This document shows positions 1 through 12,744 of a stretch of DNA of 64,000 nt, one piece after another. Positions within the stretch are counted from its first letter, which is position 1. Every line of letters begins with the position of its first letter. The translations under genes were made by a program, and so were the position numbers. This DNA is from Streptomyces sp. NBC_01255 (lineage in GTDB: Bacteria; Actinomycetota; Actinomycetes; Streptomycetales; Streptomycetaceae). The stretch covers positions 558,001 to 622,000 of the forward strand of contig NZ_CP108474.1 in NCBI RefSeq assembly GCF_036226445.1. Direction: 5' to 3'. The notes beneath the pieces were generated by a model. That model did no database searches and had not been told where the DNA came from. It worked only from the letters and a program-made list of their open reading frames with translations.

Positions 1-2994
1 GAGCAGCGAGTGGCCGCCGAGCGTGAAGAAGCCGTCGTGCACACCGACCCGCTCCACCCGCAGTACCTCGGCGAACAGTGCGCACAGCGCGCGTTCCCGG
101 TCGTCGCGGGGTGCCACGTACTCCGTGCCGGAGGCGGCCTCGTCGGGTGCCGGCAGCAACCGCCGGTCGATCTTGCCGTTCGGGGTGAGCGGCAGCTGGT
201 CGAGCGGGACCAGAGCGGAGGGCACCATGTACGGCGGGAGGACCGAGGCCGCCGCGGCGCGGATCCCGGCGAGGTCCGGCGACGGTACGGCGGGCACCAC
301 GTATCCGACGAGGCGCTTGTCGCCCGGCCGGTCCTCGCGGGCGTGCACGTGGGCCTGCGCCACGTGCGGGTGACGGACCAGCACGCTCTCCACCTCGCCG
401 GGTTCGACCCGGAAGCCGCGGATCTTCACCTGGGTGTCGGCCCGGCCGGCGAATTCGAGGGTCCCGTCGGCGCGCCACCGGGCGAGGTCTCCGGTGCGGT
501 ACATCCGGGTGCCGGGCGCGCCGAACGGGTCGGCGACGAAGCGTTCGGCGCTGAGCCCGGCACGGCCGTCGTACCCGCGGGCGAGACCGGCACCGGCGCC
601 GTAGAGCTCGCCGACCACGCCGACCGGTACCGGCCGCAGCCGGTCGTCGAGCAGGTAGACGGCGGTGTTGTCCATCGGCCGGCCCAGCGGCACGCTGTCC
701 GGAACCGTGTCGGGGGCGTCCAGGGGCATCTGCACCGAGCACATGGTCAGTTCGGTGGGGCCGTACGTGGCGCGGACCCGCAGGTCCGGGTGGCGGCGCA
801 GTGCCGCGCGGACCGCGGCGGGGCTGATCACGTCGCCGCCGGTCATCACCTCGCGCAGGCCGGTGAAGCAGTCCGGGTCCTCCTCGGCGATGACCTGGAA
901 GAGGCCGGAGACCAGGAGGACGTCGGTGAGTCCTGCGGCGCGCACGACGGCGCCGTCGACATCTCCGACGGGTGCCACGACGACCTCTCCGCCGGACAGC
1001 AGCGGCACCCAGATCTCGCAGGTCGACGCGTCGAAGGCGTGGGGTGAGTGCAGCAGCGCGCGGCGGGGCCGTTCGTCCTGCCAGCACCGGTCGTGGGCGA
1101 ACGCGAGCACTCCGCGCTGGGTGGTGACGACCCCCTTGGGCGCACCGGTCGAGCCCGAGGTGTACATGATGTAGGCGGCCTGCTCGGGGTGCGCGGCACC
1201 GGCCGGTACGGCGGCGCGGTCGGCCGCCGTGGCCTGGAAGCCGGTCACCGTCAAGGTCTCCACCGTGGCGCCGGTCACCGTGTCGTGGTCGCGCAGCGCT
1301 TCGTCGGCCAGCAGCAGTTCCACGCCGGACCGGTCCAGCATGTCGCGGAGCCGTTCGGTGGGCGCGGTGAGCGGCAGCGGTACGAAGCAGCCGCCGGCCT
1401 TGAGCACCGCGAGCATCGACACGATCAGGTCGGCGGAGCGCTGCTGGAGTATGGCGACCCGCGTCTCGGCCGCCACGCCCAGCCGGGTCAGGCGGCCGGC
1501 CAGCAGGTCGCTTCGTCGGTCCAGTTCGGCGTAGCTCAGCGTGCCGTCCGTGTCGGACACGGCCGGCGCGGTGGGCGTCCGGGCGGCCTGCCGTGCGAAG
1601 GCCTGGGCGAGTCCGATCGGTGGTTCCGGTCGGGTCGCGCCGTTCCACTCGTACAGCACGGTGTCGCGTTCGCGGGCGGCAAGCAGGTCGATGTCGCCCA
1701 GGGCGCGGTCCGGGTCGTCCACCACCGCTTCGAGCAGCCGCACCAGGCGGTGCGCGAACGCCGTGACCGTGTCCCGGTCGAAGAGTTCGGTGCGGTAGAC
1801 GAGCTGCGCGGACAGTTCGAGGGGTGTGCCGTCCTCGGCGTACCGGTCGGTGAAGGCGACCGACAGGTCGAAGTGCGCCGCGATGGTCCGGTTCCGCAGC
1901 TCCGTGACGGTCAGGCCGTCCATCGTGTACTGGGCGGCTGCGTTGTTCTGGAGGACCAGCGCGACCTGGAAGAGCGGGTGCCGGTTGAGCGCCCGGCTCG
2001 GGTTGAGCGCCTCGACGAGCCGGTCGAACGGCATCTCCGGATGCGCGAGGGCGGCGAGGTCAGCCTCGCGGGCCCGTCCGAGCAGCTCCCGGAACGTCGG
2101 GTCCCCGCTCGTGTCCAGACGCAGCACCAACGTGTTCACGAAGAACCCGATCAGGTCCTCCAGGTCCTCGTCGGCGCGGCCCGCGTCCATCGTGCCGAGC
2201 GGAATGTCGGTGCCGGCGCCCAGTCGGGTCAGCAGGGCGGCGAGGGCCGCGTGCACGACCATGAACAGCGACGCGTCGGCGTCGCGCGCGAGCCGCAGAA
2301 GTCGCCCGTGCAGGGCCGCCGGCAGGTCGAGACGTACCTCCCCGCCGTCGTCACCGGAGACGTCCGGCCGGGGCCGGTCCAGGGGCAGCGGCAGCTCGTC
2401 GGGCAGGCCGGTGAGGCGCCCGGACCAGTGGGCGAGGAGGTCCGCGCCGTCCGGGCCCTCCAGGAGTTCCCGCTGCCACAGCGCGTAGTCCGCGTACTGG
2501 ACGGGGAGCGGTTCCCAGTCCGGCGCGCCACCGGCCCGGCGGGCCGCGTAGGCGGCGCCCAGGTCGCGGCCGAGCAGCGCCATCGACCAGCCGTCGCCGA
2601 CGATGTGATGGAGCACCATGTACAGCGTGTGGCTTCGCTCGCCGGTGCGCAGCAGCCACGCCCTCAGCGGCAGGTCGGTCGTGAGGTCGAACGCGTGCCT
2701 GGCCAACCGGTCCAGCGTCGTGGGCAGTTCGGCCGCCGTGACGTCCAGGCCGGTGACGAACTCGGCGACGTCCACGGTGTCGCGGACCTGCTGCCACGGC
2801 TCGCCGTCGACCTCGGGGAAGACCGTGCGCAGGCTCTCGTGCCGGGCCACCAGGTCACCGAGGGCGGAGCGCAGGGCCGCGGTGTCGAGCGGGCCCTCGA
2901 GCCGCAGCGCGAGCGGCAGGTTGTAGGTCCAGGCCTCGGTGTCGAGCCGGTTGAGAAACCACAGGCGTTGCTGCGCGAACGACAACGGGAACAC
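1..2994 (-). CDS. Nonribosomal peptide synthetase, C-A-T module, 3' end outside window
   Basis: Partial NRPS; about 998 residues are visible and the gene runs off the left edge inside its carrier domain. Order is C (about 1-430), A (about 455-950), T (from about 960). The C domain opens with [10 protein letters not shown] and has an intact HHIVGDG near residue 130, typical of LCL condensation, so it should extend a peptidyl chain delivered by another protein. The A domain shows [32 protein letters not shown] and NGKIDRR. Aligned by eye to PheA, the pocket reads roughly D-A-C-L-M-G-T-M-C, which I cannot assign. The last residues seen are the carrier motif GGHSLL. GTG 2994 is chosen because AGGAGG lies 4 bases upstream and the C domain begins at once. 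It diverges from the NRPS at 3203, suggesting one cluster with a central promoter region. Confidence 0.93.
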   Translation of the reverse strand, partial: MFPLSFAQQRLWFLNRLDTEAWTYNLPLALRLEGPLDTAALRSALGDLVARHESLRTVFPEVDGEPWQQVRDTVDVAEFVTGLDVTAAELPTTLDRLARHAFDLTTDLPLRAWLLRTGERSHTLYMVLHHIVGDGWSMALLGRDLGAAYAARRAGGAPDWEPLPVQYADYALWQRELLEGPDGADLLAHWSGRLTGLPDELPLPLDRPRPDVSGDDGGEVRLDLPAALHGRLLRLARDADASLFMVVHAALAALLTRLGAGTDIPLGTMDAGRADEDLEDLIGFFVNTLVLRLDTSGDPTFRELLGRAREADLAALAHPEMPFDRLVEALNPSRALNRHPLFQVALVLQNNAAAQYTMDGLTVTELRNRTIAAHFDLSVAFTDRYAEDGTPLELSAQLVYRTELFDRDTVTAFAHRLVRLLEAVVDDPDRALGDIDLLAARERDTVLYEWNGATRPEPPIGLAQAFARQAARTPTAPAVSDTDGTLSYAELDRRSDLLAGRLTRLGVAAETRVAILQQRSADLIVSMLAVLKAGGCFVPLPLTAPTERLRDMLDRSGVELLLADEALRDHDTVTGATVETLTVTGFQATAADRAAVPAGAAHPEQAAYIMYTSGSTGAPKGVVTTQRGVLAFAHDRCWQDERPRRALLHSPHAFDASTCEIWVPLLSGGEVVVAPVGDVDGAVVRAAGLTDVLLVSGLFQVIAEEDPDCFTGLREVMTGGDVISPAAVRAALRRHPDLRVRATYGPTELTMCSVQMPLDAPDTVPDSVPLGRPMDNTAVYLLDDRLRPVPVGVVGELYGAGAGLARGYDGRAGLSAERFVADPFGAPGTRMYRTGDLARWRADGTLEFAGRADTQVKIRGFRVEPGEVESVLVRHPHVAQAHVHAREDRPGDKRLVGYVVPAVPSPDLAGIRAAAASVLPPYMVPSALVPLDQLPLTPNGKIDRRLLPAPDEAASGTEYVAPRDDRERALCALFAEVLRVERVGVHDGFFTLGGHSLL

Positions 2995-3202
2995 GGATCC
3001 TCCTGCGCCTGCGAGACATCGACGGTCGTCGGCCGCACACGATAGGACGGTTCCACGGAATGCAAGGTCAGCGACTCCGAAAGGGCTGTGTCCCAAGGGG
3101 TTTTGGCGCCCCCATCTAGGGGTTGTCGCCCATCTCGCCGCCCGCCCATCATGAGCCAGCCCGCATGGACCCACCGGCACACATCGATCATGGAGAGCCG
3201 CG
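2995..3202. promoter_or_regulatory. Divergent promoter region between two NRPS genes
   Basis: The 208 bases between the divergent NRPS genes must hold both promoters. On the minus strand TATCGT (around 3040) is a possible -10 for the left gene. On the plus side the heptamer AGGGGTT occurs at 3096-3102 and again at 3118-3124, a 22-bp or two-turn period, each copy followed by a GCCC-rich stretch ending CATCT. Such spacing is usual for an activator bound to one face of the helix. No regulator that would bind here is encoded in the window. GGAGAG six bases before 3203 is the ribosome binding site of the right-hand gene. Confidence 0.5.
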
Positions 3203-6200
3203 ATGCCGTTTTCGCCGGAGCGCTTGCCGTCAGCCGATACCGACCTGCCCGGGTCCTTGCATGGCCTGGTGGCCCGGCACGCGGCGCGTCGCGGTGACGC
3301 GCCGGCACTGCGCTGCGGCCGGGCCGCGTTGAGCTACGCCGAACTGGACACCCGGGCCAACCGGCTGGCCCACGTGCTGCGCGGTCGCGGCATCGGCGCC
3401 GAGGACGTGGTGGCGCTGGCACTGCCCCGCTCGGCCGACCTGATCGTCGCCATGCTCGCGGTCGGTAAGGCCGGCGGCGCGTTCCTGCCGGTCGACATCC
3501 ATCACCCGGCCGAGCGGATCGCCTTCATGTGCGCCGACAGCGCGCCCCGCGCCCTGCTGGCCACCGAGGCGGTGCTGCCCGGGCTGCCGGACACCCCGGG
3601 CACCGCCCAGTTGTCGCTGGCGGAGCTCCTGGCCGAGGCGGCGACGGCGCCGGTGACCGCCCCCGACCCGGTGGACCATCCGCTGTCACTGGCGTACGTC
3701 ATCTACACGTCCGGTTCGACGGGCAGGCCCAAGGGCGTCGCCGTACCGCACCGGGGGGTGCCGCCGTTCGGCGCCGACCTGGCGGACCGGATGGCGGCGG
3801 GCCCCGACGGCGTGGTGTCCCAGCTCGCCTCGCCCAGTTTCGACGCCATGATCATCGAGGTGCTGCTGGCGTTCGTGCCGGGCGGCACCCTGGTCGTCTC
3901 GCCCCCCGACACCCTGGTCGGCGAGGACCTGGCCACGTTCCTCGCGGACCACCGGATCACCCACGCGTTCGTCCCGCCGTCGGTGCTGGCGACCGTGCCG
4001 CAGACCGATCTGCCGGGGCTGCGGTCGCTGATGGTCGGTGGTGAGGCGTGCGGCGCACGCCTGGTGGACACCTGGAGCCCCGGCCGCCGGATGGTCAACG
4101 GCTACGGGCCCACCGAGACCAGCATGGCGATCACCCTCTCTGCCCCGCTCACGCCCGGGCCGGACGCGCCGCCGATCGGCCACCGGTCCGGCGACACCCA
4201 CCTGTACGTCCTGGACGACGCGCTGCGCCCGACGCCCCCCGGCGAGATCGGCGAGCTGTACAGCGGAGGCGGTGGCGTGACCCGCGGGTACGTCGACCGC
4301 GCCGCGCTCACCGCGGAGCGCTACGTCGCCGACCCGTTCGGGGCGCCGGGCACCCGGATGTACCGCACCGGCGACCTGGTGCGGCAGCTGCCGGACGGAC
4401 AACTCGCCTACTGCGGCCGGGCCGACGACCAGGTCAAGATCCGGGGCCTGCGGATCGAACCGGGCGAGATCGAGGCGGTCCTCGCCGGGCACCCGGCGGT
4501 GGAGCAGGCCCGGGTCCTGGTGCACGAGGACCAGCTCGGCGAGAAGCGGCTCGCCGCCTACCTGGTCGCGGCACGGACATCGGACCCCGACGACGGCAAC
4601 GCCGAACGGCACGTCGACGAGTGGCAGCAGATCTACGACACGTTCTACGACGAGTCCGACCGCACGGCCTTCGGAGCCGACTTCTCCGGCTGGAACTCCA
4701 CCTACACCGGCGAGGGGATCCCGGTCGAGCAGATGGCCCGCTGGCGGGAGGCGTTCGTCACCCGCGTACGGAGCTTCGCGCCGCGGCGCGTCCTGGAGGT
4801 CGGCGTCGGATCCGGCCTGATCCTGACGCCACTGGTCGGCCAGGTGGACGAGTACTGGGGCACCGACTACTCGGCGTCCGCGATCGAGGGGCTCCGCGAA
4901 CGGCTCGCCGGCGAAGCCGACACCGCCGGGAAGGTCACCCTGCGCCACCAGGCCGCCGACGTCACCACCGGCCTGCCGCAGGGCCACTTCGACACGATCG
5001 TCATCAACTCGGTCGTGCAGTACTTCCCCCACGAGGAGTACCTGCGGGACGTGCTGGCCAAGCTGCTCGACCTGCTCAGGCCGGGCGGCCGTTTGCTCGT
5101 CGGTGACGTGCGGTGCCTGCCGCTCGTGGAGAGCATGTGGACCGGCGTACGGCTCGGGCAGCTCGACCACGATCCGGGACCCGAGGTACTGCGCCGCGAG
5201 ATCGAGCAGGCCGTGACCCTGGAGAAGGAGCTCCTGATCGACCCGGGCTTCTTCGGGACCGTGGGCGTCGGCCCGGTCGACGTCCGGCTCAAGCGCGGCG
5301 CGGACCACAACGAACTGACCAAGCACCGCTACGACGTGGTGCTGCACAAGGCCGGCACCGACGCGCAGAACCTGTCGGCGGTCCCGGCGCTGCGCTGGGG
5401 CGTCGACGTCCGGGGTCCCGAGGACCTGGCCGCGCGGCTGGCCGACGGCACCGCGCTGCGGCTCACCGGGATACGGAACGCCCGGGTCGCGGGTGAGGTC
5501 GCCGCCGCGCGAGCGGTCCAGGCGGTCGCGCCGCTGGAGACCACGCGCGCCGCGCTCGAAGGGCCGGGCGACGGGATCGACCCGGAGTACTGGCACTCCC
5601 TCGCCGCGGAGAACGGACGCACCGCCGTCGCCACCTGGTCCGCGGACGCCCCGGACCTGCTCGACGTGCTCTTCCCGGGCACCGACGGCACCCAGGTGCT
5701 GGACGGCGTGTACCTGCACGGCGGCTCAGCCGACACCACCGGCTCTGCCCGCTGCGTCGGCTTCACCAACGACCCGATCGCCACCCGCCGTCGCGGGCTG
5801 CTCGTCGCGGCCCTGCGCGACTGGGGCAAGGAGCGGCTCCCGTCCTACCTGGTGCCCTCCGCGTTCATGGTGCTCGACGCGCTGCCCCTGACAGCGAGCG
5901 GCAAGCTGGACCGGCAGGCGCTGCCCGAGCCCGACTTCCGCGGCAACGCGTCCGGCCGGGCACCTCGCGACGCGCGGGAGAAGCTGCTCTGCGAACTCGC
6001 CGCCGAGCTGCTCGACCGGGCCTGGGTCAGTATCGACGACGACTTCTTCGACCTCGGCGGCCACTCGCTCCTCGCCACCCGCCTGCTCAACCGGGTCCGC
6101 AGCGCTTTCGGCGTCCGGCTCGGGCTCGACGCGCTGTTCGCCACGCCCACCATCGCGGGGCTCGCGGCCACCATCGCCGAGACCGCCGGGCAGGAGGCGC

Positions 6201-9200
6201 CTGCCCTGGTCGCGGCCCCGCGACCGGAACACGTCCCGCTGTCCTGGGCCCAGCAGCGCCTGTGGTTCGTCAACCGGATGGATCCCCTCGGCTGGACCTA
6301 CAACCTCCCCGTGGTCCTGCGCCTGGCCGGCCCGGTCGACCGGGCCGCGCTGGCCGCCGCGGTCGAGGACCTGATGGTCCGGCACGAGTCGCTGCGCACC
6401 GTGTTCGACGAGCAGGACGGCCGGCCGTACCAGCGGATCCTTCCCCTGGTACCGGAGACCGATCCGGTCCGCGTGCTCGACGTGGACGAGTCCGACCTGG
6501 ACGAGGCCGTACGGACCGCCTGCCGCGAGCCTTTCGACATCACCGCGGAAACGCCGGTGCGGGTACGGCTGCTGCGCACCGCGCCGGACCGGCATGTGCT
6601 GGTGCTGGTGCTGCACCACATCGCCGGCGACGGATGGTCGATGCAGCCACTGGCCCAGGACCTGGCCGCCGCGTACGCGGCGCGGGTCGCCGGCACCGCG
6701 CCGGTCCGGCAGCCGCTGCCGGTGCAGTACGCCGACTACGCGCTGTGGCAGCGAGACCTGCTCACCACGGCGTACCAGGAGCAGATGACCGGGTTCTGGC
6801 GCGACTACCTGGCGGAGCTCCCGGAGGAACTGGCCCTGCCCTACGACCGGCCCCGCCCCAGCGGCGCCGACCACGACGGCGCGCTGCTCCCGTTGCGGAT
6901 ACCCGCGTCGCTGCACGCCGGCCTGCTGGCCGTGGCGCAGCAGAGCCGGACCACTCTCTTCATGGTGCTGCACGCCGCCCTGGCCGCGCTCTACACGCGG
7001 CTCGGCGCGGGCACCGACATCCCCATCGGGACCGTGGTCGCCGGGCGCGGCGACGACAAGCTCGACCATCTGATCGGCTTCTTCGTCAACAACGTGGTGC
7101 TGCGCACCGACACCGCGGGCGACCCGACGTTCCGCGAGCTCCTGGAGCGCACGAGGACCGACGACGTGGCCGCCCTCAGCCACCAGGAGCTGCCCTTCGA
7201 CCGTCTGGTCGAGGCGCTCAACCCGTCCCGCGTGCTCAGCCGTCACCCGCTCTTCCAGACGATGCTGGTCCTGCAGAACAACGCGGACGCCGACTTCGCC
7301 CTGACGGGCCTGGACGTCGAGGTGGTCCGGTCGACGCCGTCGGCGGCGCAGCTCGACCTCTTCGTGAACCTCACGGACACCTACGGGCGGGACGGCGCCG
7401 CCGACGGCGTCGTCGGCGAGATCGTCTACCGCACCGGGCTCTTCGACCCGGACACGGTCCGCTCGCTGGCAGACCGGTTCCTCCGCGTCCTCCAGGCGGT
7501 CGTCGCCGACCCCGACCAACGCCTTGCCCGGCTCGACGTGCTCGACGGCGACGAGCGCGAGACCATCCTCCGGTCCTGGAACGACACGGAGCGGCCGCTG
7601 CCGGACGCGTCGATACCGCGGCTGTTCGCCGCACGCGCCGCGGCTGCCCCCGACACGGTGGCGGTCACCGGGCCGGTCACCCTGACCTACGCGGAACTGG
7701 ACCGGCGCGCCAACCACCTGGCGCACCGACTGGTCACTGCCGGCGCGGCGCCGGACCGGCCGGTGGCGCTGTTGCAGGAGCGTTCGGCCGACCTGATCGT
7801 GTCGATGCTCGCGGTGCTCAAGGCCGGCGCCCCGTACCTGCCGCTGCCGTCGACGGCGCCCGCGGACCGACTGCGCCGGATGGCCGACCAGGTCGGCGCC
7901 ACGCTGCTCGTGACCGACGGGCCGCACGACCTGGCGGGACTGACCGTGCTGGCACCGGGGGACGGCGAGTCGCCCGAGCCTCCCCGCACGGAACCGCACC
8001 CGGACCAGGGCGCGTACGTGATGTTCACCAGCGGCTCGACCGGTACGCCGAAGGCCGTCGTCCTGACGCACCGGAACACGGCCGGGTTCGTGCGCGACCG
8101 GCTCTGGCGGGCCGGCGGCACGGTCCTGATGCACTCCGCCACCGGATTCGACGCGTCGGTGCACGAGATCTGGACTCCGCTGCTGACCGGCGGCACGGTC
8201 GTGGTGGCTTCCGAGGAGATCCTCGACGACGCCGGTCTGGCCCGCGCGGTGACCGCGTACGGCGTGGACAGGATCTGGCTCACCTCCGGTCTGTTCGCGG
8301 CTCTCGCGGAGAACCCGGACTGCTTCGCGGGGATCCGGGAGGTCCTGACCGGTGGCGACGTGGTGCCGCCCGCGGCGGTCGCACGGATTCTGGACCGTCA
8401 CCCCGACCTGACCGTCAGGGCGTTGTACGGTCCGACCGAGACCACCACCTGCTCCACCCGGTTCTCGATGTCCGGCGCACAGACCGTGCCGGGCCGGGTA
8501 CCGATCGGCACTCCGATGGACAACACCCGGCTGTACGTGCTCGACGGGCACCTCCAGCCGGTGCCGGCCGGTGTCCCGGGCGAGCTCTACATCGCGGGCT
8601 CAGGGGTGTCGCGTGGGTACGCCGGACAGCCCGACCTGACCGCCGAACGGTTCACCGCCGATCCGTGGGGACCGCCCGGCAGCCGGATGTACCGCACCGG
8701 GGACATCACCCGGTGGCGCAGTGACGGCACCCTGGACTTCGTCGGGCGGGCCGACGCCCAGGTGAAGATCCGCGGCTTCCGGGTCGAACCCGCCGAGGTC
8801 GAGTCCTCGCTCACGGCCCTGCCGGGGGTCGGGCAGGCGTTCGTCACCGCCCACGAGGACCGCCGCGGCGATCGCAGGCTCGTCGCCTACCTGGTGCCCA
8901 GCGGCGCCGACCTGGACGTCGCCGACGTACAGGACCGGCTCGCCGCCGCACTGCCCGACTACCTGGTGCCCAGTGCCTTCGTCGTCCTCGACCGGCTGCC
9001 GCTCACCGGGAACGGCAAGGTCGACCGGCGGGCCCTGCCGGAGCCCGAGTTCGAGACCGGCACCGGATACACGGCGCCGCGCACCCCGACGGAGGAGATC
9101 CTCGTCGCGCTCATGGGCGAGCTGCTCGGCAGGTCCCGGGTCGGCGCCCACGACAACTTCTTCGACCTCGGCGGCCACTCGCTCCTCGCCACCCGCCTGG

Positions 9201-12200
9201 TCAACCGGGTCCGCACCCACCTGGGAGCGGACCTGGGCATCGCGGACCTGTTCGAAGCCCCGACGGCGGCGGCACTCGGCGCACGGCTCGGCGCCGGCCA
9301 AGGGGCGAACCGCACCCGCAGCCCCCTGCTGCCGGCCGTGCGGCCGTGTCCCCTGCCCCTGTCGTACGCCCAGGAACGGCTGTGGTTCCTGTCCCGGTGG
9401 AACGGTCTCGGCTGGCCGCTGGTGCTGCGCCTGGACGGGGCCCCGGACCTCGGTGTGCTGCGCGCCGCGGTGGGCGATCTGCTGGAGCGGCACGAGACGC
9501 TGCGTACCCTCTTCCCGGAGGTCGACGGGGCGCCCGGCCAGCAGGTCCTGAAAGCGGCCGACCCGGACGAGGTCCTGCGGGTGGCCGCGGTGGACCCGGC
9601 CGACCTGGACCGGGAACTGACGACCGCCGCCCTCCACTCGTTCGACCTCACCACGGACCTGCCGCTGCGGCTGCATCTGTTCACCACCGCTCCGGACCGG
9701 CACACGCTGCTGCTGCTGATGCATCACATCGCGGGCGACGGATGGTCCCTGGCCCCGCTGACCCACGACCTCGCCCAGGCGTACGCCGCCCGCGTCCGTG
9801 GCGACGCGCCGGTCTGGCGCCCGCTTCCCGTCCAGTACGCCGACTACACGCTGTGGCAGCGGGCCCTCCTCGAAGGACCCACCGGGGAACGCCTTTCGGG
9901 CTACTGGACCGAGCGGCTGGCCGGGCTCCCGCAGGAGCTGGCACTGCCCTACGACCGGCCCCGGCCCGACTCCTCGGACCTGCGTGGCGCACTGCTGCCG
10001 GTCACCCTGCCCGCTCCGCTGCACGCCGGCCTGCTGGACCTGGCCCGGCGTACCCACACCACGCTGTTCATGGTGCTGCACGCCGCACTCGCGACGCTCT
10101 ACACCCGGCTCGGCGCGGGCACCGACATCCCCATCGGCACCGCGGTCGCCGGGCGCAGCGACGACAGCCTCGACCATCTGATCGGCTGTTTCGTCAACAG
10201 CCTGGTCCTGCGGACCGACACCGCGGGGGATCCGAGCTTCCGTGAACTGCTGGGCCGTGTGCGGGACCTGGACCTGGCCGCCTACGCCCACCAGGAGCTG
10301 CCGTTCGACCGGATCGTCGACGCGCTCAACCCGGCCCGCACCCTGAGCCGGCACCCGCTCTTCCAGACCATGCTGGTCTTGCAGAACAACGCCGAGTCCG
10401 CTTTCGCGCTGTCCGGCGTGGACGTGTCGCCGGCACCGGCCGAGGGGGCGGTCGAGGCGATCCGGGTCGGTCCCGTGGACTTCGACCTCAATCTGAGCTT
10501 CGTCGAGCACCACGGAGACGGCCGGGTGCCCGAGGGCATCACCGGTGAGGTGCGCTACCGCACCGACCTGTTCGACCCGGACACCGTGACCGCCCTGATC
10601 GACCGCCTCCTGCGGGTGCTGACCGCGGCCGTCGCGGATCCGGACGCGCCGATCGGGCGGATCGACCTGCTCTCCGAGGTCGAACGACGAGCCGCGCTGT
10701 CGGGAGGGGGCGACACCGCGCGGCCGGTCGTCGACGAGGACCTCGCCGTCCTGTTCGCCCGGCAGGCCGCCGCCACCCCGGAGGCGATCGCCGCTGTCGA
10801 GGGCGACCGGTCGATCAGCTACCGGGACCTCGACCGGCGCGCCAACCATCTGGCGCACGCGCTGGTGGCGGCGGGCTGTGCGCCCGACGATCCGGTGGCG
10901 GTGCGTCAGCCGCGAGGGATCGACTACCTCGTGACCGTCCTCGCCGTCATCAAGGCCGGCGGCGGCTATCTGCCCCTGCCCGGGTCCGCGCCGCTCGCCC
11001 GGCAGCAGCGGATGGTCGACCACATGCGGGCCGCCCTGCTCGTCACCGACGAGCCCACCGGGCTGACCGGGGTCACGATCGTCACGCCCTCCCGCGGCAC
11101 CGAGGAGCACGGCCCCACGACCACCACCCACCCGGACCGCACGGCGTACACGATGTTCACCAGCGGCTCGACCGGCACGCCCAAGGCGGTCGGCGTCTCG
11201 CACCGCAGTGTCGCCGAGTTCGTCGCCGACCGTGCCTGGGAGGGGCTGCGACCGGCCGACACGCTGATGCACTCGCCGACGTCGTTCGACCCGTCCACGT
11301 ACGAGATCTGGCTGCCCCTGCTGACCGGCGGCCGGGTGGTGATCGCGCCCGAGGTCGACCTGGACACCGAGGTACTGGCCCGCACCATCGTCGACGGGAG
11401 AGCCACGACCGCGGTCTTCACCTCCGCGCTGTTCAACCTGATGGTGGCCGAGGCCAGGCCGGCTCTGTCCGCGCTGGACCTCGTCTGGGTGGCCGGTGAC
11501 GTGGTGTCGCCCGCGTCGGTCGGGGACCTGCTGGCCGACGCGCCGCGCACCGCGGTCGCGGCCGCCTGGGGCACCACGGAGACCACGGTCATCTCCTCCT
11601 GGTACCCGATAGCCACGGCGCCCGCCCGTACGGTGCCGATCGGCCGGGCGATGGACAACACCGGGGTGTATCTGCTCGACGAGCGTCTGCAGCCGGTGCC
11701 CCCCGGGGTACCCGGTGAGGTGTACGTGACCGGTACGGGTCTGGCCCGCGGCTACGCGCATCAGCCGGACGTGACCGCCGCCCGGTTCGTGGCCGACCCG
11801 TACGGCCCGGCCGGTGGACGCATGTACCGCACGGGCGACCTCGCCCGGTACCGGCCCGACGGGGTACTCGAGTTCGACGGCCGCGCCGACGCACAGCTGA
11901 AGGTCCGGGGGTTCCGGATCGAACCGGCCGAGGTCGAAGCGGCCCTCACCGGCCACCCGGACGTGGCTCACGCGACGGTCACCGCGGACGGTGAACGGCT
12001 GATCGGCTACCTCGTACCCCAGGATGTGGACGTGGCCGCCGTGCGGGCGCACGCCGCCCTGACGCTCCCGGACTACATGGTGCCGAGCGTGTTCGTCACA
12101 CTGGAGCGGCTGCCGCTGACCGGCAACGGCAAGGTGGACCGGAAGGCACTGCCGGCGCCCGACCCGAGCGCGTCCGAGACGGCCTACGTGGCACCCCGCG

Positions 12201-12484
12201 ACGAGCGGGAAGCCGCGTTGTGCGAGATGTTCGCCGAGGTACTGAAGGCACCGCGGGTCGGCGTGCACGACAACTTCTTCGACCTCGGCGGCCACTCCCT
12301 GCTCGCCACCCGCCTGCTCAACCGGGTGCGCACCCGGTTCGGCGCGAGCCTCAGCGTGGCCGCGCTCTTCGAATCCCCGACGGTCGCCGCCCTCGCCGCA
12401 CGCCTCGGCGAGGCCGCGACCCGCAGCCGGCCGAAGCTTCGCCGGCGCACCGGCCCCGCCGGTGTGGAAGGCAATGCCCGATGA
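3203..12484 (+). CDS. Trimodular NRPS with N-methylating loading module (A-NMT-T-C-A-T-C-A-T)
   Basis: A 3,093-residue NRPS. It begins with an A domain and no C domain, so it should start the chain. Inside A1, between A8 and A10, lies a SAM N-methyltransferase (about 460-830, motif VLEVGVGSG near 530), so the first residue should be N-methylated. T domains have GGHS serines near 955, 1993 and 3032. Two LCL C domains carry intact HHIAGDG near 1138 and 2174. A domains have TSGSTG near 168, 1608 and 2652. Eye-aligned pockets are about D-A-I-F-M-G-G-M-A, D-A-H-L-L-G-L-T-C and D-P-Y-F-W-A-A-V-I; I cannot assign substrates. A3 is odd: AWGTTE replaces YGPTE. The C-terminus is a T domain with no thioesterase, so the tripeptide must pass to another protein, possibly the divergent C-A-T NRPS. 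GGAGAG precedes the ATG. Confidence 0.96.
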   Translation: MPFSPERLPSADTDLPGSLHGLVARHAARRGDAPALRCGRAALSYAELDTRANRLAHVLRGRGIGAEDVVALALPRSADLIVAMLAVGKAGGAFLPVDIHHPAERIAFMCADSAPRALLATEAVLPGLPDTPGTAQLSLAELLAEAATAPVTAPDPVDHPLSLAYVIYTSGSTGRPKGVAVPHRGVPPFGADLADRMAAGPDGVVSQLASPSFDAMIIEVLLAFVPGGTLVVSPPDTLVGEDLATFLADHRITHAFVPPSVLATVPQTDLPGLRSLMVGGEACGARLVDTWSPGRRMVNGYGPTETSMAITLSAPLTPGPDAPPIGHRSGDTHLYVLDDALRPTPPGEIGELYSGGGGVTRGYVDRAALTAERYVADPFGAPGTRMYRTGDLVRQLPDGQLAYCGRADDQVKIRGLRIEPGEIEAVLAGHPAVEQARVLVHEDQLGEKRLAAYLVAARTSDPDDGNAERHVDEWQQIYDTFYDESDRTAFGADFSGWNSTYTGEGIPVEQMARWREAFVTRVRSFAPRRVLEVGVGSGLILTPLVGQVDEYWGTDYSASAIEGLRERLAGEADTAGKVTLRHQAADVTTGLPQGHFDTIVINSVVQYFPHEEYLRDVLAKLLDLLRPGGRLLVGDVRCLPLVESMWTGVRLGQLDHDPGPEVLRREIEQAVTLEKELLIDPGFFGTVGVGPVDVRLKRGADHNELTKHRYDVVLHKAGTDAQNLSAVPALRWGVDVRGPEDLAARLADGTALRLTGIRNARVAGEVAAARAVQAVAPLETTRAALEGPGDGIDPEYWHSLAAENGRTAVATWSADAPDLLDVLFPGTDGTQVLDGVYLHGGSADTTGSARCVGFTNDPIATRRRGLLVAALRDWGKERLPSYLVPSAFMVLDALPLTASGKLDRQALPEPDFRGNASGRAPRDAREKLLCELAAELLDRAWVSIDDDFFDLGGHSLLATRLLNRVRSAFGVRLGLDALFATPTIAGLAATIAETAGQEAPALVAAPRPEHVPLSWAQQRLWFVNRMDPLGWTYNLPVVLRLAGPVDRAALAAAVEDLMVRHESLRTVFDEQDGRPYQRILPLVPETDPVRVLDVDESDLDEAVRTACREPFDITAETPVRVRLLRTAPDRHVLVLVLHHIAGDGWSMQPLAQDLAAAYAARVAGTAPVRQPLPVQYADYALWQRDLLTTAYQEQMTGFWRDYLAELPEELALPYDRPRPSGADHDGALLPLRIPASLHAGLLAVAQQSRTTLFMVLHAALAALYTRLGAGTDIPIGTVVAGRGDDKLDHLIGFFVNNVVLRTDTAGDPTFRELLERTRTDDVAALSHQELPFDRLVEALNPSRVLSRHPLFQTMLVLQNNADADFALTGLDVEVVRSTPSAAQLDLFVNLTDTYGRDGAADGVVGEIVYRTGLFDPDTVRSLADRFLRVLQAVVADPDQRLARLDVLDGDERETILRSWNDTERPLPDASIPRLFAARAAAAPDTVAVTGPVTLTYAELDRRANHLAHRLVTAGAAPDRPVALLQERSADLIVSMLAVLKAGAPYLPLPSTAPADRLRRMADQVGATLLVTDGPHDLAGLTVLAPGDGESPEPPRTEPHPDQGAYVMFTSGSTGTPKAVVLTHRNTAGFVRDRLWRAGGTVLMHSATGFDASVHEIWTPLLTGGTVVVASEEILDDAGLARAVTAYGVDRIWLTSGLFAALAENPDCFAGIREVLTGGDVVPPAAVARILDRHPDLTVRALYGPTETTTCSTRFSMSGAQTVPGRVPIGTPMDNTRLYVLDGHLQPVPAGVPGELYIAGSGVSRGYAGQPDLTAERFTADPWGPPGSRMYRTGDITRWRSDGTLDFVGRADAQVKIRGFRVEPAEVESSLTALPGVGQAFVTAHEDRRGDRRLVAYLVPSGADLDVADVQDRLAAALPDYLVPSAFVVLDRLPLTGNGKVDRRALPEPEFETGTGYTAPRTPTEEILVALMGELLGRSRVGAHDNFFDLGGHSLLATRLVNRVRTHLGADLGIADLFEAPTAAALGARLGAGQGANRTRSPLLPAVRPCPLPLSYAQERLWFLSRWNGLGWPLVLRLDGAPDLGVLRAAVGDLLERHETLRTLFPEVDGAPGQQVLKAADPDEVLRVAAVDPADLDRELTTAALHSFDLTTDLPLRLHLFTTAPDRHTLLLLMHHIAGDGWSLAPLTHDLAQAYAARVRGDAPVWRPLPVQYADYTLWQRALLEGPTGERLSGYWTERLAGLPQELALPYDRPRPDSSDLRGALLPVTLPAPLHAGLLDLARRTHTTLFMVLHAALATLYTRLGAGTDIPIGTAVAGRSDDSLDHLIGCFVNSLVLRTDTAGDPSFRELLGRVRDLDLAAYAHQELPFDRIVDALNPARTLSRHPLFQTMLVLQNNAESAFALSGVDVSPAPAEGAVEAIRVGPVDFDLNLSFVEHHGDGRVPEGITGEVRYRTDLFDPDTVTALIDRLLRVLTAAVADPDAPIGRIDLLSEVERRAALSGGGDTARPVVDEDLAVLFARQAAATPEAIAAVEGDRSISYRDLDRRANHLAHALVAAGCAPDDPVAVRQPRGIDYLVTVLAVIKAGGGYLPLPGSAPLARQQRMVDHMRAALLVTDEPTGLTGVTIVTPSRGTEEHGPTTTTHPDRTAYTMFTSGSTGTPKAVGVSHRSVAEFVADRAWEGLRPADTLMHSPTSFDPSTYEIWLPLLTGGRVVIAPEVDLDTEVLARTIVDGRATTAVFTSALFNLMVAEARPALSALDLVWVAGDVVSPASVGDLLADAPRTAVAAAWGTTETTVISSWYPIATAPARTVPIGRAMDNTGVYLLDERLQPVPPGVPGEVYVTGTGLARGYAHQPDVTAARFVADPYGPAGGRMYRTGDLARYRPDGVLEFDGRADAQLKVRGFRIEPAEVEAALTGHPDVAHATVTADGERLIGYLVPQDVDVAAVRAHAALTLPDYMVPSVFVTLERLPLTGNGKVDRKALPAPDPSASETAYVAPRDEREAALCEMFAEVLKAPRVGVHDNFFDLGGHSLLATRLLNRVRTRFGASLSVAALFESPTVAALAARLGEAATRSRPKLRRRTGPAGVEGNAR

Positions 12485-12606
12485 GGCCACGGGCGAGCAC
12501 CCTGAGTGTCGGTGCCGACCGGACCGGTCGGCACGGCAACCACCCCGCCGGCGTGCCGGGCGGCGCGGACCTCGACGAACCCGACCGGTTCGCGCGCACC
12601 GCCTGA
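12481..12606 (+). CDS. Possible 41-residue peptide overlapping the NRPS stop
   Basis: A short frame starts with an ATG that overlaps the NRPS stop codon as ATGA and ends with TGA at 12604-12606. About 35 of its 40 codons end in G or C, as in real genes here. The product is basic at the start and acidic near the end (DLDEPDRF), has no signal or cysteine, and is too short and different to be an MbtH protein. I do not recognise it. Coupling to the NRPS stop is the only positive argument; it may be chance. Confidence 0.25.
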   Translation: MRPRASTLSVGADRTGRHGNHPAGVPGGADLDEPDRFARTA

Positions 12607-12617
12607 CCCGCCCTCCC

Positions 12618-12634
12618 CTGCCACCCGGTGGCAG
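12618..12634 (+). terminator. Small hairpin between NRPS and methyltransferase
   Basis: Arms CTGCCACC and GGTGGCAG pair around a single base (in practice 7 bp with a 3-base loop). It lies in the 138-base gap before the methyltransferase. It is short and has no T-run, so it may only attenuate or stabilise the upstream transcript. Confidence 0.3.
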
Positions 12635-12744
12635 CGGGACCCAAGACCGGCACGGCGCCGAAGGTGCCGCGCCCGCCGGCCGGACACCCCTCCGGCCCGG
12701 CACCGTGGAACTCGAGATGATCGTCGAAATGGAGTGGGAGCGCG

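Noticed and set aside
1048..3045. Plus-strand open frame of 665 codons at the left end
   Set aside because: It lies opposite the partial C-A-T NRPS, whose motifs (HHIVGDG, TSGSTG, GGHSLL) are unmistakable on the minus strand.
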